DNA of 64,000 nucleotides, taken from assembly GCA_022826485.1 (NCBI GenBank), contig JAJDUU010000025.1, positions 113,803-177,802 of the forward strand. Direction: 5' to 3'. The stretch comes from Chloroflexota bacterium (GTDB lineage: Bacteria > Chloroflexota > UBA11872). Of this stretch, positions 52,217 to 60,700 are shown piece after piece. A model generated the notes under the pieces. It ran no database searches, was not told the DNA's origin, and saw nothing but the letters and a program-made list of their open reading frames with translations. The stretch's first letter is position 1, and every line of letters begins with the position of its first letter. A program made the translations under genes and the position numbers.

Positions 52217-53739
52217 GGATCGAGACCCGTGATGCGATTGATCAATCCCATGTCCAGGTGATGCCGCACCAACGACGCCAGCTTGTCGTACTCGGCGCTT
52301 GGCTCGATGTCGTCGTGGCCGGTTGGCAGGCTGAGACCTCGCCGCGAACCGGCGCAGGCCAGAATCGAACGGCGCACGTCCCGGTTGCGAAACAGGCCGT
52401 GCAGATTGGTCCCGAGCGTCAGGCCCTCGTCGTCCATCGCGCCGTCCCGATAGTCGACGCGCCGCCCGGACTGCTCCTCCACCACGAAGGGACTCGCACT
52501 ACCGGCGGCCGACGTCACGCCCATGTGGATTTCGTAGGCGACGACCGGCGCGCCGTCGCACCGGCGCAACAGACCCTGGCTTCCGGCGACCCTGGCCGTC
52601 ACCTGATGCGTCGCCTTGTCCGCACGAAAGATCGTGGTGGCCGGCAGCAGCCCCAGACCCGGCGTTTCCGCAGCCCGAGATTCAATTGAATCCGGATCCA
52701 AGAGCCGCTCCCCGAGCATCTGGTATCCCGCGCAAATCCCGATCACCGGCGCCCCGCGGCGGCGCGCGTTCGCGATGCGCTCGGCCAGGCCCCGCTCACG
52801 CAGCCAGCCAAGATCGGCCACCGTGGTCTTGCTCCCGGGGATGACCACGAGGTCTGGCTCGCCGAAGTCGCTCGTCCGCGCGACAAATCGCACCCGCACG
52901 CCCCACTCCTGGCGCAGCGGGTCGAAGTCGTCGAAGTTGGCGATATGCGGCAGCCGCATCACGGCGACGTCAATGGCGGCCACGCCGTCGGTCGCCGGCT
53001 CCGCGCCGAGGCCGACCGAATCCTCCTCGGGAATGTGAATGTCGGTGAAGTACGGCACCACGCCTACCACCGGCGCGCCGGTGCGCTCGCGCAGAAACTC
53101 CAGGCCGGAATCGAGCAGGGACGGATCGCCGCGAAACTTGTTGATCACGTGACCGCCGACCAGTGCCCGCTCCTCCGGCTCCAGCAGCTCCATCGTTCCG
53201 ACAAGCTGCGCGAAGATCCCGCCGCGATCGATGTCGCCCACCAGGAGCACCGGCGCCTGGGCATGGCGCGCGACCCGCATGTTGACGATGTCGTGCTGCT
53301 TGAGGTTGATCTCCGCCGGGCTCCCGGCGCCCTCGATCACCACGACGTCATATTGCGCTCGCAGCCGATCGAGAGCCGCCGTCACCATCGCCCACATCTC
53401 GGGTTTCAACCGCTGGTACTCGCGGGCCGAGGCCACGGCTTGCGGCCGGCCCAGCAATATCACCTGCGAGCGACGGTCGCCCTCGGGCTTGAGCAGGATG
53501 GGGTTCATGTCCACGCTCGGGGCCATGAGCGCCGCCGCGGCCTGCACCGCCTGCGATCGGCCGATCTCGCCGCCATCGGGTGTGGCGTAGGAGTTCAGGG
53601 ACATGTTCTGCGCCTTGAACGGCGCGACCTGAAACCCGTCCTGGGCGAAGATGCGGCACAGGGCCGTCGCCAGGACGGATTTGCCGGCGTGCGACGAGGT
53701 GCCCTGAACCATCAGCACCTTGGCGCGGCGGTCAGCCAT
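52213..53739 (-). CDS. cobQ: Cobyric acid synthase
   Basis: A 508-residue glutamine-dependent amidase. The BioD-like head is KVLMVQGTSSHAGKSVLATAL near 7-27 with APFKAQNMSLNSYAT after it; the C-terminal glutaminase has its Cys in PVIGICAGYQMLGERL. It amidates adenosylcobyrinic a,c-diamide. The start at 53739 overlaps the CobD gene by 8 bp. The longer open frame to 53952 adds non-family residues and overlaps CobD heavily, so I reject it. Confidence 0.93.
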   Translation of the reverse strand: MADRRAKVLMVQGTSSHAGKSVLATALCRIFAQDGFQVAPFKAQNMSLNSYATPDGGEIGRSQAVQAAAALMAPSVDMNPILLKPEGDRRSQVILLGRPQAVASAREYQRLKPEMWAMVTAALDRLRAQYDVVVIEGAGSPAEINLKQHDIVNMRVARHAQAPVLLVGDIDRGGIFAQLVGTMELLEPEERALVGGHVINKFRGDPSLLDSGLEFLRERTGAPVVGVVPYFTDIHIPEEDSVGLGAEPATDGVAAIDVAVMRLPHIANFDDFDPLRQEWGVRVRFVARTSDFGEPDLVVIPGSKTTVADLGWLRERGLAERIANARRRGAPVIGICAGYQMLGERLLDPDSIESRAAETPGLGLLPATTIFRADKATHQVTARVAGSQGLLRRCDGAPVVAYEIHMGVTSAAGSASPFVVEEQSGRRVDYRDGAMDDEGLTLGTNLHGLFRNRDVRRSILACAGSRRGLSLPTGHDDIEPSAEYDKLASLVRHHLDMGLINRITGLDP

Positions 53740-54790
53740 GCGCCAGAACGTCCCGCAACGCGGCGATGAGCCGGGCGCACTCCTCGGGCCGGCGCACGGC
53801 GATGCGAATGCAGTCGGGCAAGCCAAAGGACGTGCAGTCCCGCACCAGGATTCGCCTACGGAGCAGCGCGCGGCGCACCTTGGTCGCGTCGTCCACTCGC
53901 ACCAGCATGAAGTTGGCGGCCGACGGAATCGCCGGTACGCCCAGGGCGGCAAGCTGCGCCTGGAGGTAGGCCTTGGCTTCGGCGATGACCTCGCGAGCCG
54001 CGGCCACGTGCGCCTCGTCCGCCAGCGCCGCCAGACCCGTCGCCTGCGCCACGCCGTTCACGCTCCACGGTGGCTGGTGGCTCTTTGTGGCCGCGACGAC
54101 TTCAGGCTGCGCCGCCATGTAGCCCAGCCGCACGCCGGCCAGCGCATGGTCCTTGGTCATCGAGCGCAGCAGGACGACGTTGCCGCATTGCAGCAACGGC
54201 AGCGCGTCCCATCGATCGTCCGCCAGCGGGACGTAGGAAGTGTCCAGCACCAGCAGACCGTTTTGGCCCACGGCTGCGCTCAGCCGCTCGACGGATTCGC
54301 GATCCAGGTAGACACCGGTGGGGTTGTTCGGATTGCAGAGAAACACCATCTCTGGACGGGTTGCCTCGATCGTCTGGACCGCCGCGTCGATGCGCCACGC
54401 GAAGTCCTCTGCCGCGTCAGCCGCCACGAACTTCACGTGCGCGCCGGTAGCATCGGCCGCCGCCTCGTACTCCCCAAACGTCGGTGCGAATACCAGACAG
54501 GTGGCCCAGGGCGGCACGTGGGTGTCAACCAGCAGGTGGATCAGCTCCGTCGATCCGTTGCCGACCATGAGCTGATCGATGTCGACGCCGAGGTGCGCGG
54601 CCAGCGCCTCACGTAGGACCAGGCACTCGCGATCGGGGTAGGCCGAGAGGTCCGCCTCGGCGGCGGCTTGCCGCACCCTCGGCGACGGTCCCAACGGATT
54701 GATGTTGGAGCTGAAGTCCAGCACCTCGTCACGTGTCAGGTTTGCGGCGCGCAGCTCGGCGGTGTCGAAGCCGCCGTGCACCGTGGTCAT
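53732..54790 (-). CDS. cobD: Threonine-phosphate decarboxylase (CobD, HisC-like fold)
   Basis: A 352-residue PLP enzyme. The PLP lysine is in LRSMTKDHALAGVRLGY, and FSSNINPLGPSPRV near 26-39, CNPNNPTGVYL near 150-160 and LVLDTSYVPL are typical. In this place between CbiB and CobQ it is CobD rather than histidinol-phosphate aminotransferase. It makes (R)-1-amino-2-propanol phosphate from threonine phosphate made by PduX. Confidence 0.88.
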   Translation of the reverse strand: MTTVHGGFDTAELRAANLTRDEVLDFSSNINPLGPSPRVRQAAAEADLSAYPDRECLVLREALAAHLGVDIDQLMVGNGSTELIHLLVDTHVPPWATCLVFAPTFGEYEAAADATGAHVKFVAADAAEDFAWRIDAAVQTIEATRPEMVFLCNPNNPTGVYLDRESVERLSAAVGQNGLLVLDTSYVPLADDRWDALPLLQCGNVVLLRSMTKDHALAGVRLGYMAAQPEVVAATKSHQPPWSVNGVAQATGLAALADEAHVAAAREVIAEAKAYLQAQLAALGVPAIPSAANFMLVRVDDATKVRRALLRRRILVRDCTSFGLPDCIRIAVRRPEECARLIAALRDVLAHG

Positions 54791-54809
54791 GTTGGGTGGC
54801 GTTGTCCGG

Positions 54810-55766
54810 TCAGCCGGTGATCGCGACGCGCGCGGCCAGAACGCCGAGCGCTACGACGACGGCGAGCACCGCCGTTCCCTTGACGATGCGGACCGCTCGG
54901 TCAATGTCGGCCGGCTCCGGCGCCCGCAGCCCTTCGCCCAATCGGTAGTGCCCCGGCTTTTCCAAGCAAACTCCCAGCAGCCCCGCCATCACGCTCATCG
55001 TCACTCCGGCATTCGGGCTGGCGGTTGCGCCGCGATCGCACCGCATTGTGCGCCAGGCACGGCCCACGGGAAGCCGCGCCAGCCAGCCACTCACCAGCAG
55101 AAGCAGGCCGCTCAATCGGGCCGGAATCAGGTTGACGGCGTCGTCCAGGCGAGCGGACGCCTTGCCCAGGTATTCCGTCGTCCCGCGATAGCCCACCATG
55201 CTATCCATGGTGTTCAGCGCGCGATAGGCGATGGCGCCCGGCACGCCGAATACCGCGAAGGCGATCCAGGGCCCCACGAAGCTGTCCGTGGTGTTCTCGG
55301 CCACGGACTCGATTGCCGCGGCGGCCACCAGCGGCGGTGTGAGCGAGGCGGCGTCGCGGCTCACCAGGCTCCGCAGGCTCTCGCGCGCGTCATCCAGCCG
55401 ACCCGCGGCCAGCGCTCGCTCGGTCCGGTCCGCCGCCGCCGTCAGTCCTGTCACCGCGAACGCCGTGCGCAGCACCACGGCGCCGCCAATCAGGTAGGCG
55501 ATTTGATGCAGCGACGCCAGCGCAGCCAACCCAAACCACGCGGCGGTACCCGCACCGCCCACGACCAGGACCACAATGACGCAGCCGTAGGCGAATGCCG
55601 CGACCGGGTGCCGCGGAGCAATGCGCTGCAGCGCTCCCGTGGCCTTCCCGATCCAAACCACCGGATGCACCGCGCGCGGAGGTTCCGGCAGCAGCAGGTC
55701 CAGGAGCGCCGCCAACAGAAGCACCGCGGCGTTCCAGATCAGGTTCTCCGGCCACGGATCGAGCAT
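54810..55766 (-). CDS. cbiB: Adenosylcobinamide-phosphate synthase
   Basis: A 318-residue membrane protein of the CbiB family. LLDLLLPEPPRAVHPVVWIGKATGAL near 21-46, AIESVAENTTDSFVGPWIAFAVFGVPGAIAYRALNTMDSMVGY near 152-194 and the RDCRRDGAT-like end SPNAGVTMSVMAGLLGV are strongly conserved. It attaches the aminopropanol linker. Start ATG 55766 (MLDPWPENL). First gene of the minus-strand arm; no riboswitch is recognisable upstream. Confidence 0.92.
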   Translation of the reverse strand: MLDPWPENLIWNAAVLLLAALLDLLLPEPPRAVHPVVWIGKATGALQRIAPRHPVAAFAYGCVIVVLVVGGAGTAAWFGLAALASLHQIAYLIGGAVVLRTAFAVTGLTAAADRTERALAAGRLDDARESLRSLVSRDAASLTPPLVAAAAIESVAENTTDSFVGPWIAFAVFGVPGAIAYRALNTMDSMVGYRGTTEYLGKASARLDDAVNLIPARLSGLLLLVSGWLARLPVGRAWRTMRCDRGATASPNAGVTMSVMAGLLGVCLEKPGHYRLGEGLRAPEPADIDRAVRIVKGTAVLAVVVALGVLAARVAITG

Positions 55767-56103
55767 CTTGCTGCGCCACTCTACGCGGACGCCTCGGGAC
55801 CGGATAGCGCTGCCGCAGATGACCCGGGGCGATGACGGCTGGTGGCGCGTGCCGGACCCCGCACAGCGTTTGCCCATGCTCTTCGGGCTGAAAGCCGCGC
55901 TGCCGTCCGACGCCTCGCCGCAGCGGTGACGGTTGAGTGTGCGGAGGGCGCCGTCGATCCAGATTCCAAGTGGCGACGCCGGCGAGCTTCGGTCACACCT
56001 TCGCCCTTCAGGAAGCCCCGGTCCCGTTCGTGGTGAGCCAGTCGAACCACGCCCTTCGACAAGCTCAGGGCGAACGAATAGGCAGCTGCGGCACGCCCCA
56101 ACG

Positions 56104-56131
56104 GTCATTCGGAGCGCAGCGAGGAATCTAA
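56104..56131. repeat. Dispersed repeat GTCATTC-GAGCGCAGCGAGGAATC, copy 1
   Basis: Short element, second copy at 56362-56389 with one base difference (GG for CG). No clear palindrome. Widely similar sequences are known in other genomes, but I cannot search. Confidence 0.8.
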
Positions 56132-56181
56132 GGAGCCGGCGGTGGGGCACAACGCCAGTCGGCTCCTTCCGGCTCCGCCCC

Positions 56182-56236
56182 TTCCGTCATTCCGGCGGAG
56201 AGCCTGCCCCGTACTCGATACGGGGCCGGAATCCAG
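56182..56236. repeat. Dispersed palindromic repeat, long variant
   Basis: Same long variant as at 3719-3772, including the CCCCGTACTCGATACGGGG core between the arms. Differences are only a few bases. Confidence 0.85.
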
Positions 56237-56361
56237 TTCAGGTCTCAGGCGCGTCGGGCGGACCTGGACCCCGGCCTTCGCCGGGGTGACGGAAAAGCGC
56301 CGAGGTGACGGGAAACGCGCCCTGAGTCGAGCACTTCGCCGCGGCGGCACGGTCCAATGGT

Positions 56362-56389
56362 CGTCATTCCGAGCGCAGCGAGGAATCCA
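56362..56389. repeat. Dispersed repeat GTCATTC-GAGCGCAGCGAGGAATC, copy 2
   Basis: Second copy of the element at 56104-56131, 258 bp away, just before the GNAT gene. It ends about 75 bp before the chosen GTG start. Confidence 0.8.
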
Positions 56390-56466
56390 AGGGGTAGAAA
56401 AGAGGCACAGTGTCGGCAAATGTCTCACGACGCGTGGGCGTAAATGCCAACTCCACAGGGTGCCCC

Positions 56467-57378
56467 GTGACCGAACGCCAGGACATTCTCGACCTGCACC
56501 TCGCCGCCCTGTTCACCCAGGACGAGCACGGCAATCTCGTCGCCACCAACGACCCCGAACCCGACCAGGTCGCCGCGCCCCGCCTCTACCTCGGTCGCAG
56601 CCAGTCGCGCGCCGTGCTGCGCTTCCGACGGGACATGGACCAGTCAACCCGAGCCGACCTCCGCAACCTGGCGGCCCCAGACCTGACCGAAATCGACCCC
56701 AACCGCGAGCCGCTCAACCACGCGGCCATGGCCGACCTGCTCGCCGCCGAGCAACCCATCGAGAGCATCTATTTCGGTCCGGCGTTCAGATTTCCAGATG
56801 TGGAAGCAGGTGCGAATCCCCTCCGTCATTCCGGCGAAAGCCGGAATCCAGGCCCAAGCCCTCCCGCGGTCATCGGGAACTTCGTTTCCACCAACAGCCG
56901 GGGCACGGGCCCGATCCCCTCTCCATCAAAGGGAGAGGGCAAGGGTGAGGGTGATCCGGGACCTGGCGGCGGGATGCCGAACAGTCGCTCGACCACCTCC
57001 GAAACCGGAAATCCAAGCCCGCCCGAGGTCATCGAAATCTCCCCTTCCACCAGCCACCTGCTCAGGGGCGAATTCGCCTGGCTGGCCGACGAGCTCACGG
57101 TCCGCGGCCCAGTCATGGCCGTGGTCGTCGACGGCGCGGCCGTATCCGTCTGCTTCAGCGCCCGCTCCACGACCGCCGCCTCGGAAGCTGGCGTAGAAAC
57201 CCTCCCCGAGCACCGCGGCCGCCGCTACGCCGGCGCCGTCACCGCGGCCTGGGCCGCCCGGATCCGCCGCCAGGGACGCACCCCCCTCTACAGCACCTCC
57301 TGGACCAACCACCCCTCCCGCCGCATCGCCGTCCGCCTGAGCCTCATCCAATACGTCACCGACTTCCACATCACCTAA
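56467..57378 (+). CDS. GNAT-family acetyltransferase with in-frame repeat insertion
   Basis: A 303-residue protein. The N-terminal DILDLHLAALFTQDEHGNLVA and middle YFGPAFRFPD match a GNAT subfamily, as does the C-terminal ending RRYAGAVTAAWAARIRRQGR followed by YSTSWTNHPSRRIAVRLSL. The acetyl-CoA loop would be in GRRYAGAV. Between about residues 112 and 190 there is an extra low-complexity segment with no family match, made partly from dispersed repeats: LRHSGESRNP comes from the palindrome at 56824-56851 and SKGEGKGEGDPG from a second element. The frame stays open throughout. I chose GTG 56467; an earlier GTG at 56410 is also possible. Confidence 0.7.
   Translation: MTERQDILDLHLAALFTQDEHGNLVATNDPEPDQVAAPRLYLGRSQSRAVLRFRRDMDQSTRADLRNLAAPDLTEIDPNREPLNHAAMADLLAAEQPIESIYFGPAFRFPDVEAGANPLRHSGESRNPGPSPPAVIGNFVSTNSRGTGPIPSPSKGEGKGEGDPGPGGGMPNSRSTTSETGNPSPPEVIEISPSTSHLLRGEFAWLADELTVRGPVMAVVVDGAAVSVCFSARSTTAASEAGVETLPEHRGRRYAGAVTAAWAARIRRQGRTPLYSTSWTNHPSRRIAVRLSLIQYVTDFHIT
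56824..56851. repeat. Dispersed palindromic repeat inside the GNAT coding region
   Basis: Short copy CCGTCATTCCGGCG-AAA-GCCGGAATCCAG, identical in core to intergenic copies. Unlike most copies it lies in a reading frame and is read through without stop. Confidence 0.92.
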
Positions 57379-57571
57379 GGAATCCTCTGATCCGGTCCCT
57401 TCCCCATGAAAGAGGGAAGGCTAGGAAGGGGGCAAGGGAAATGCGTGAACCCAGCTAGTGCTGAACCTGGAAGCCAGGAGTTTTTTTACGTGTTCGGGGG
57501 TTAGCTTCGACTTCGAACTAGATCCGGGCGGCGCGACCCCGGTGGAGCCGACGTCCTCGAATACGTCCATT

Positions 57572-57593
57572 CCCAGGCTGCACGCAGCCTGGG
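57572..57593. repeat. Hairpin repeat CCCAGGCTGC...GCAGCCTGGG, copy 2
   Basis: Same 10-bp arms as at 40731-40752, loop AC here versus GT there. Followed by TCACCGG, and the first copy is preceded by CCGGTGG, consistent with inverted insertion of one element. Confidence 0.85.
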
Positions 57594-57631
57594 TCACCGG
57601 GCAAGCGTCATCCCCGCGCACGCCGCCACTT

Positions 57632-57660
57632 CCGTCATTCCGGCGGAGGCCGGAATCCAG
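57632..57660. repeat. Dispersed palindromic repeat, short form
   Basis: Copy reading CCGTCATTCCGGCG-GA-GGCCGGAATCCAG; identical to the one at 40813-40841. Confidence 0.9.
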
Positions 57661-57781
57661 ATCCCTTCAGGAGAGCTGGTGGCTGCCGCCGAATGGGACA
57701 CGGGAGGGCGCCAGGCCCGCCCCTACCCGGACTATCCATTCGGCTCCGTAGTTTGGGCGGGCGGCGGTGGCTTGCGAGCCG

Positions 57782-60700
57782 TTAGTACCGATGGCCTAGC
57801 CGCTGACGCACGTTGGCGCGTGAATCCTCTCGCTTAGCATCGTGGTCGTAGCCGGCCGCAACTCGTTCGAGGACACTGCTGACGTAGGGGAACTCGAAAT
57901 CGAGTTGCTGCGCCCAGGATCGGTACTTTGCGGCAAGCTCACGCTCCTGGTCTCCGCCTTCGCCACGCCAGTGGACGCCCCGAGCGTTATTGACGCCAAT
58001 ATGGAATCCACGGGCGATGTGCTCAGCAGAGACGGTCTCCATGACTTCACAAATCGAGCGGCAGGGCCATAGACCGTTTGCGTCCGCCGGGGCCCTGGAA
58101 AGCAACTGACCGATGTACTGGTCCCCGAGGTCGACGCGGCCGTATTGCGCGCACAGACGGCGCAATTCCATGACCCAGCGCTTCAGCTTCTTGGCGCTGA
58201 TACTGCCATCGACTTCGGTACCCGGAATGCGTCTGATGCGTTCAAGGAGACGGTAGCCGGCTGTTGCGGCGGCAGTGCGTTGGTCAGGGTCTTCGATCTG
58301 CCAGTCAGGCGGATCCTGACGGTCGTCGTCGCGTTTGAAGAGGAGCGCCAGCGCCTGAACGAATAGAACCGGCGACGTCTCGATCTCGCGCTCGAGATTG
58401 GGAATGCCGTGGTTGCTCTCGTGCTCATCGAGCGCTCCGATGAATGTGAATTCCAATTGCGCCATCTCAATCTGCGTGACGCCGGCCCGTCCATCGAGTG
58501 CATCCAATGCACACGAGATGTAGAAGGCATCGGGTGCGATCGTGCCGTCTTGATCGACGTTCGTGGCAACCGAGGCGAGAAGCCGCTTTAGGCGCGACGT
58601 CTCAATCTTATTCCAATCCAAATGCACTGTGTGGAACGCCGCGCGCGGACGCTGTACTTCAAGGAGTCGATCGATCAGCTCGGTCAACTCCGCTTCACTG
58701 AATTGGCCGATATGCGGAGCGACTTCGCGCCAGTATCCTCTGCGGACGTCCGGTGCCTGCGAATCCAGTAGCCGCCAGGTTTGGTTGCCAAATGGGGCGC
58801 ACGTGAGCAGGCGTACCTTCTGTTCGTTAGTGACCGTAGCCACGACCTTCAGCACGAGCGCGTCCCGTTCGCCGGCATCAATGGCCCAGATGAAGCCACG
58901 CATGAAAGCGCCGATCGCTTGGCTGGGTTGGGAGTCGTCGGACAGGCAAGTTCGCAGAAGGTGCGCCGCCACGTTCTGCCTGGTCGCGCACTGAGCGGCG
59001 TAGCGTCCTACCGCATGGGCACCGTCGCCGTCGGCGAGGAGTCCGACGACGCCATCAAAGCCGTGTTCTGCCCAAATTTCCGCCATCGCTGCAGTTCGAA
59101 GTTGGTGGATTCGATCTTCACGCTTGGAGAAATCCATCTCCTCACTGTCGAGTTCGCCGATGGCATAGTCGACCCAGTCACTGGCGAACAGCCACGCATG
59201 ACGGTTGACTGAATCATGAGGCGTGAGCTGCTCGTAGGCTTCACGCGCCCTGTCTTGCGTTGCGGTATCTGGGTTGCCCCGGCGTCCGCGTCTAGTGAGC
59301 GCGAAGCGCCGAATCTGCTCACGCAGTTTTGCCTTGTTACCCTCGTTGGTGTCCGTTTGCGACCAAGATTCGACCAGGTCCCAGACGGCTTCTTGGTACT
59401 CATCGGGCATTCCGCTGAGTCGCTGGATCAAGTCACCAAGGGTTGCGCAGTCGTGTTCCGGCCATGCCATTGCAAGGTCGAGTGCCCTACATGCGAACTT
59501 CATTAGCTCTAGCTTCTTCACTACCTCTCCGGCACCTGCCGCGTCGGTGCGCCACCGTGGCCGATAGCTGGGGATCGCTATCTGGTGTGACTCAATTTGC
59601 TGCATACAGATTTGCCAAGCGATCTTGGGGAAGCGGCGAACGAGCAGCTCAAGGCCCCTGATGCGATCATCGAGCGAAGCCGCTGTCTGTGGCATCCAAG
59701 AGCAGTAGATTGCCGCGAGGCCATCGATTGGCTTATTGGCCACGTTGTCGTCGATCTTTGTCAAAGCGAGCTGTGCAAGTATCAAACTGACGCGCCCAAG
59801 ATTCTGCGGACTCCAAGCCAGGCACTCCAATGCCCAAAGGAGGCCTGATCGCGAAGTGCCTGTGAACAAAGGGTCGCTGACAGGCTTCAAGAGACCTTGC
59901 AGAGCAGATGCCGATTGCCCGAGGTCATGCTCGATCAGGGTCAGGAACGTGTTCGGTGCCGCTTCGGCGTACCGTGGGAGGTCGCTCTCATGCGATAGCA
60001 GCTTGTGGAGCGTCAGCGGCGTAAGGAGCCGCTCGACGAGGGTGGAAACGCGTTGCTCGACATCGACGCCAAGGCGACGTTGGAATAGATCGTTCCCATG
60101 GACTGCCAGCAGGACGAGCGTCTCGCAGATGCCGTTGCGCAGCGCGTTGGAGTGATCGCGAGTCTTTCCGTAGAGGCCCGCCGCCCACCTATCACGCTCC
60201 GGCAACTCCAGAGATGGATCGGACTCGGACAGCACGTACTCGGCAAGCTCCAGGAAGTCCTTGATGTGCTTCACCGTCAGGGAACGGCTGATGGCGAACA
60301 GGGCGTCCAGCTTGGACACGACGCCGCGGTGCTCGGCCAGGGACCAGACCGGGCAATCTTCCAGATCCAGAAGACCTGTCAAGGACTCTTCGACCTGTTG
60401 GTAGTCGGCATCTGCTAGAGCGGAGAGGATTTCGCAATCGGCGCTCGATTCCCTGTGCCAGGCGCCGGCCATGACTAGTGGAATCAGTCTGCGCGCAATT
60501 TCCAAGTCCGCAGCCCATGGCGGCGTTCTGATCGCATCGATCTTCGAGAGGCGCCGCCGCAGGATGGTTGGCGAGCGGCCAGATTCTCTGGCCCATCGAT
60601 CAGCATCATTTCGATCGATGCCCATCTCAGCGAGCGCCGCTTCGAACGCCTCGCGGCCGAGTGGCTTAAGGTCAATGTTGGGTTCCCGATCAACAGCGTT

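Larger units (their letters stand above)
55767..56466. other. Repeat-rich 700-bp region without genes
   Basis: No convincing gene. It holds, in order, a CCTTCGACAAGCTCAGGGCGAAC element (56051-56074), a GTCATTCGGAGCGCAGCGAGGAATC element (56104-56131), the long dispersed palindrome (56182-56236), a GGACCTGGACCCC/TTCGCCGGGGTGACG element, and a second GTCATTCCGAGCGCAGCGAGGAATC copy (56362-56389). These are several families of dispersed repeats side by side. Confidence 0.75.
57379..57781. other. 403-bp intergenic region with repeats
   Basis: Between the GNAT gene and the convergent 1352-residue protein gene. Contains CCCAGGCTGC-AC-GCAGCCTGGG at 57572-57593 and the dispersed palindrome at 57632-57660. 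Remaining sequence shows no gene. Confidence 0.7.

Noticed and set aside
53740..53952. N-terminal extension of the cobyric acid synthase
   Set aside because: Those 71 residues overlap the CobD gene and do not resemble the family; the start at 53739 gives normal length.
55767..55930. Second cobalamin riboswitch upstream of the CbiB gene
   Set aside because: I looked for the conserved GCGGTTGCGCCACTG and GCCAGGAGACC boxes on the minus strand and found no convincing match; only loosely similar GC-rich pieces.
57458..57751. 97-codon plus-strand frame after the GNAT gene
   Set aside because: Consists of translated repeats (FRRRPESR) and has no ribosome site or family match.
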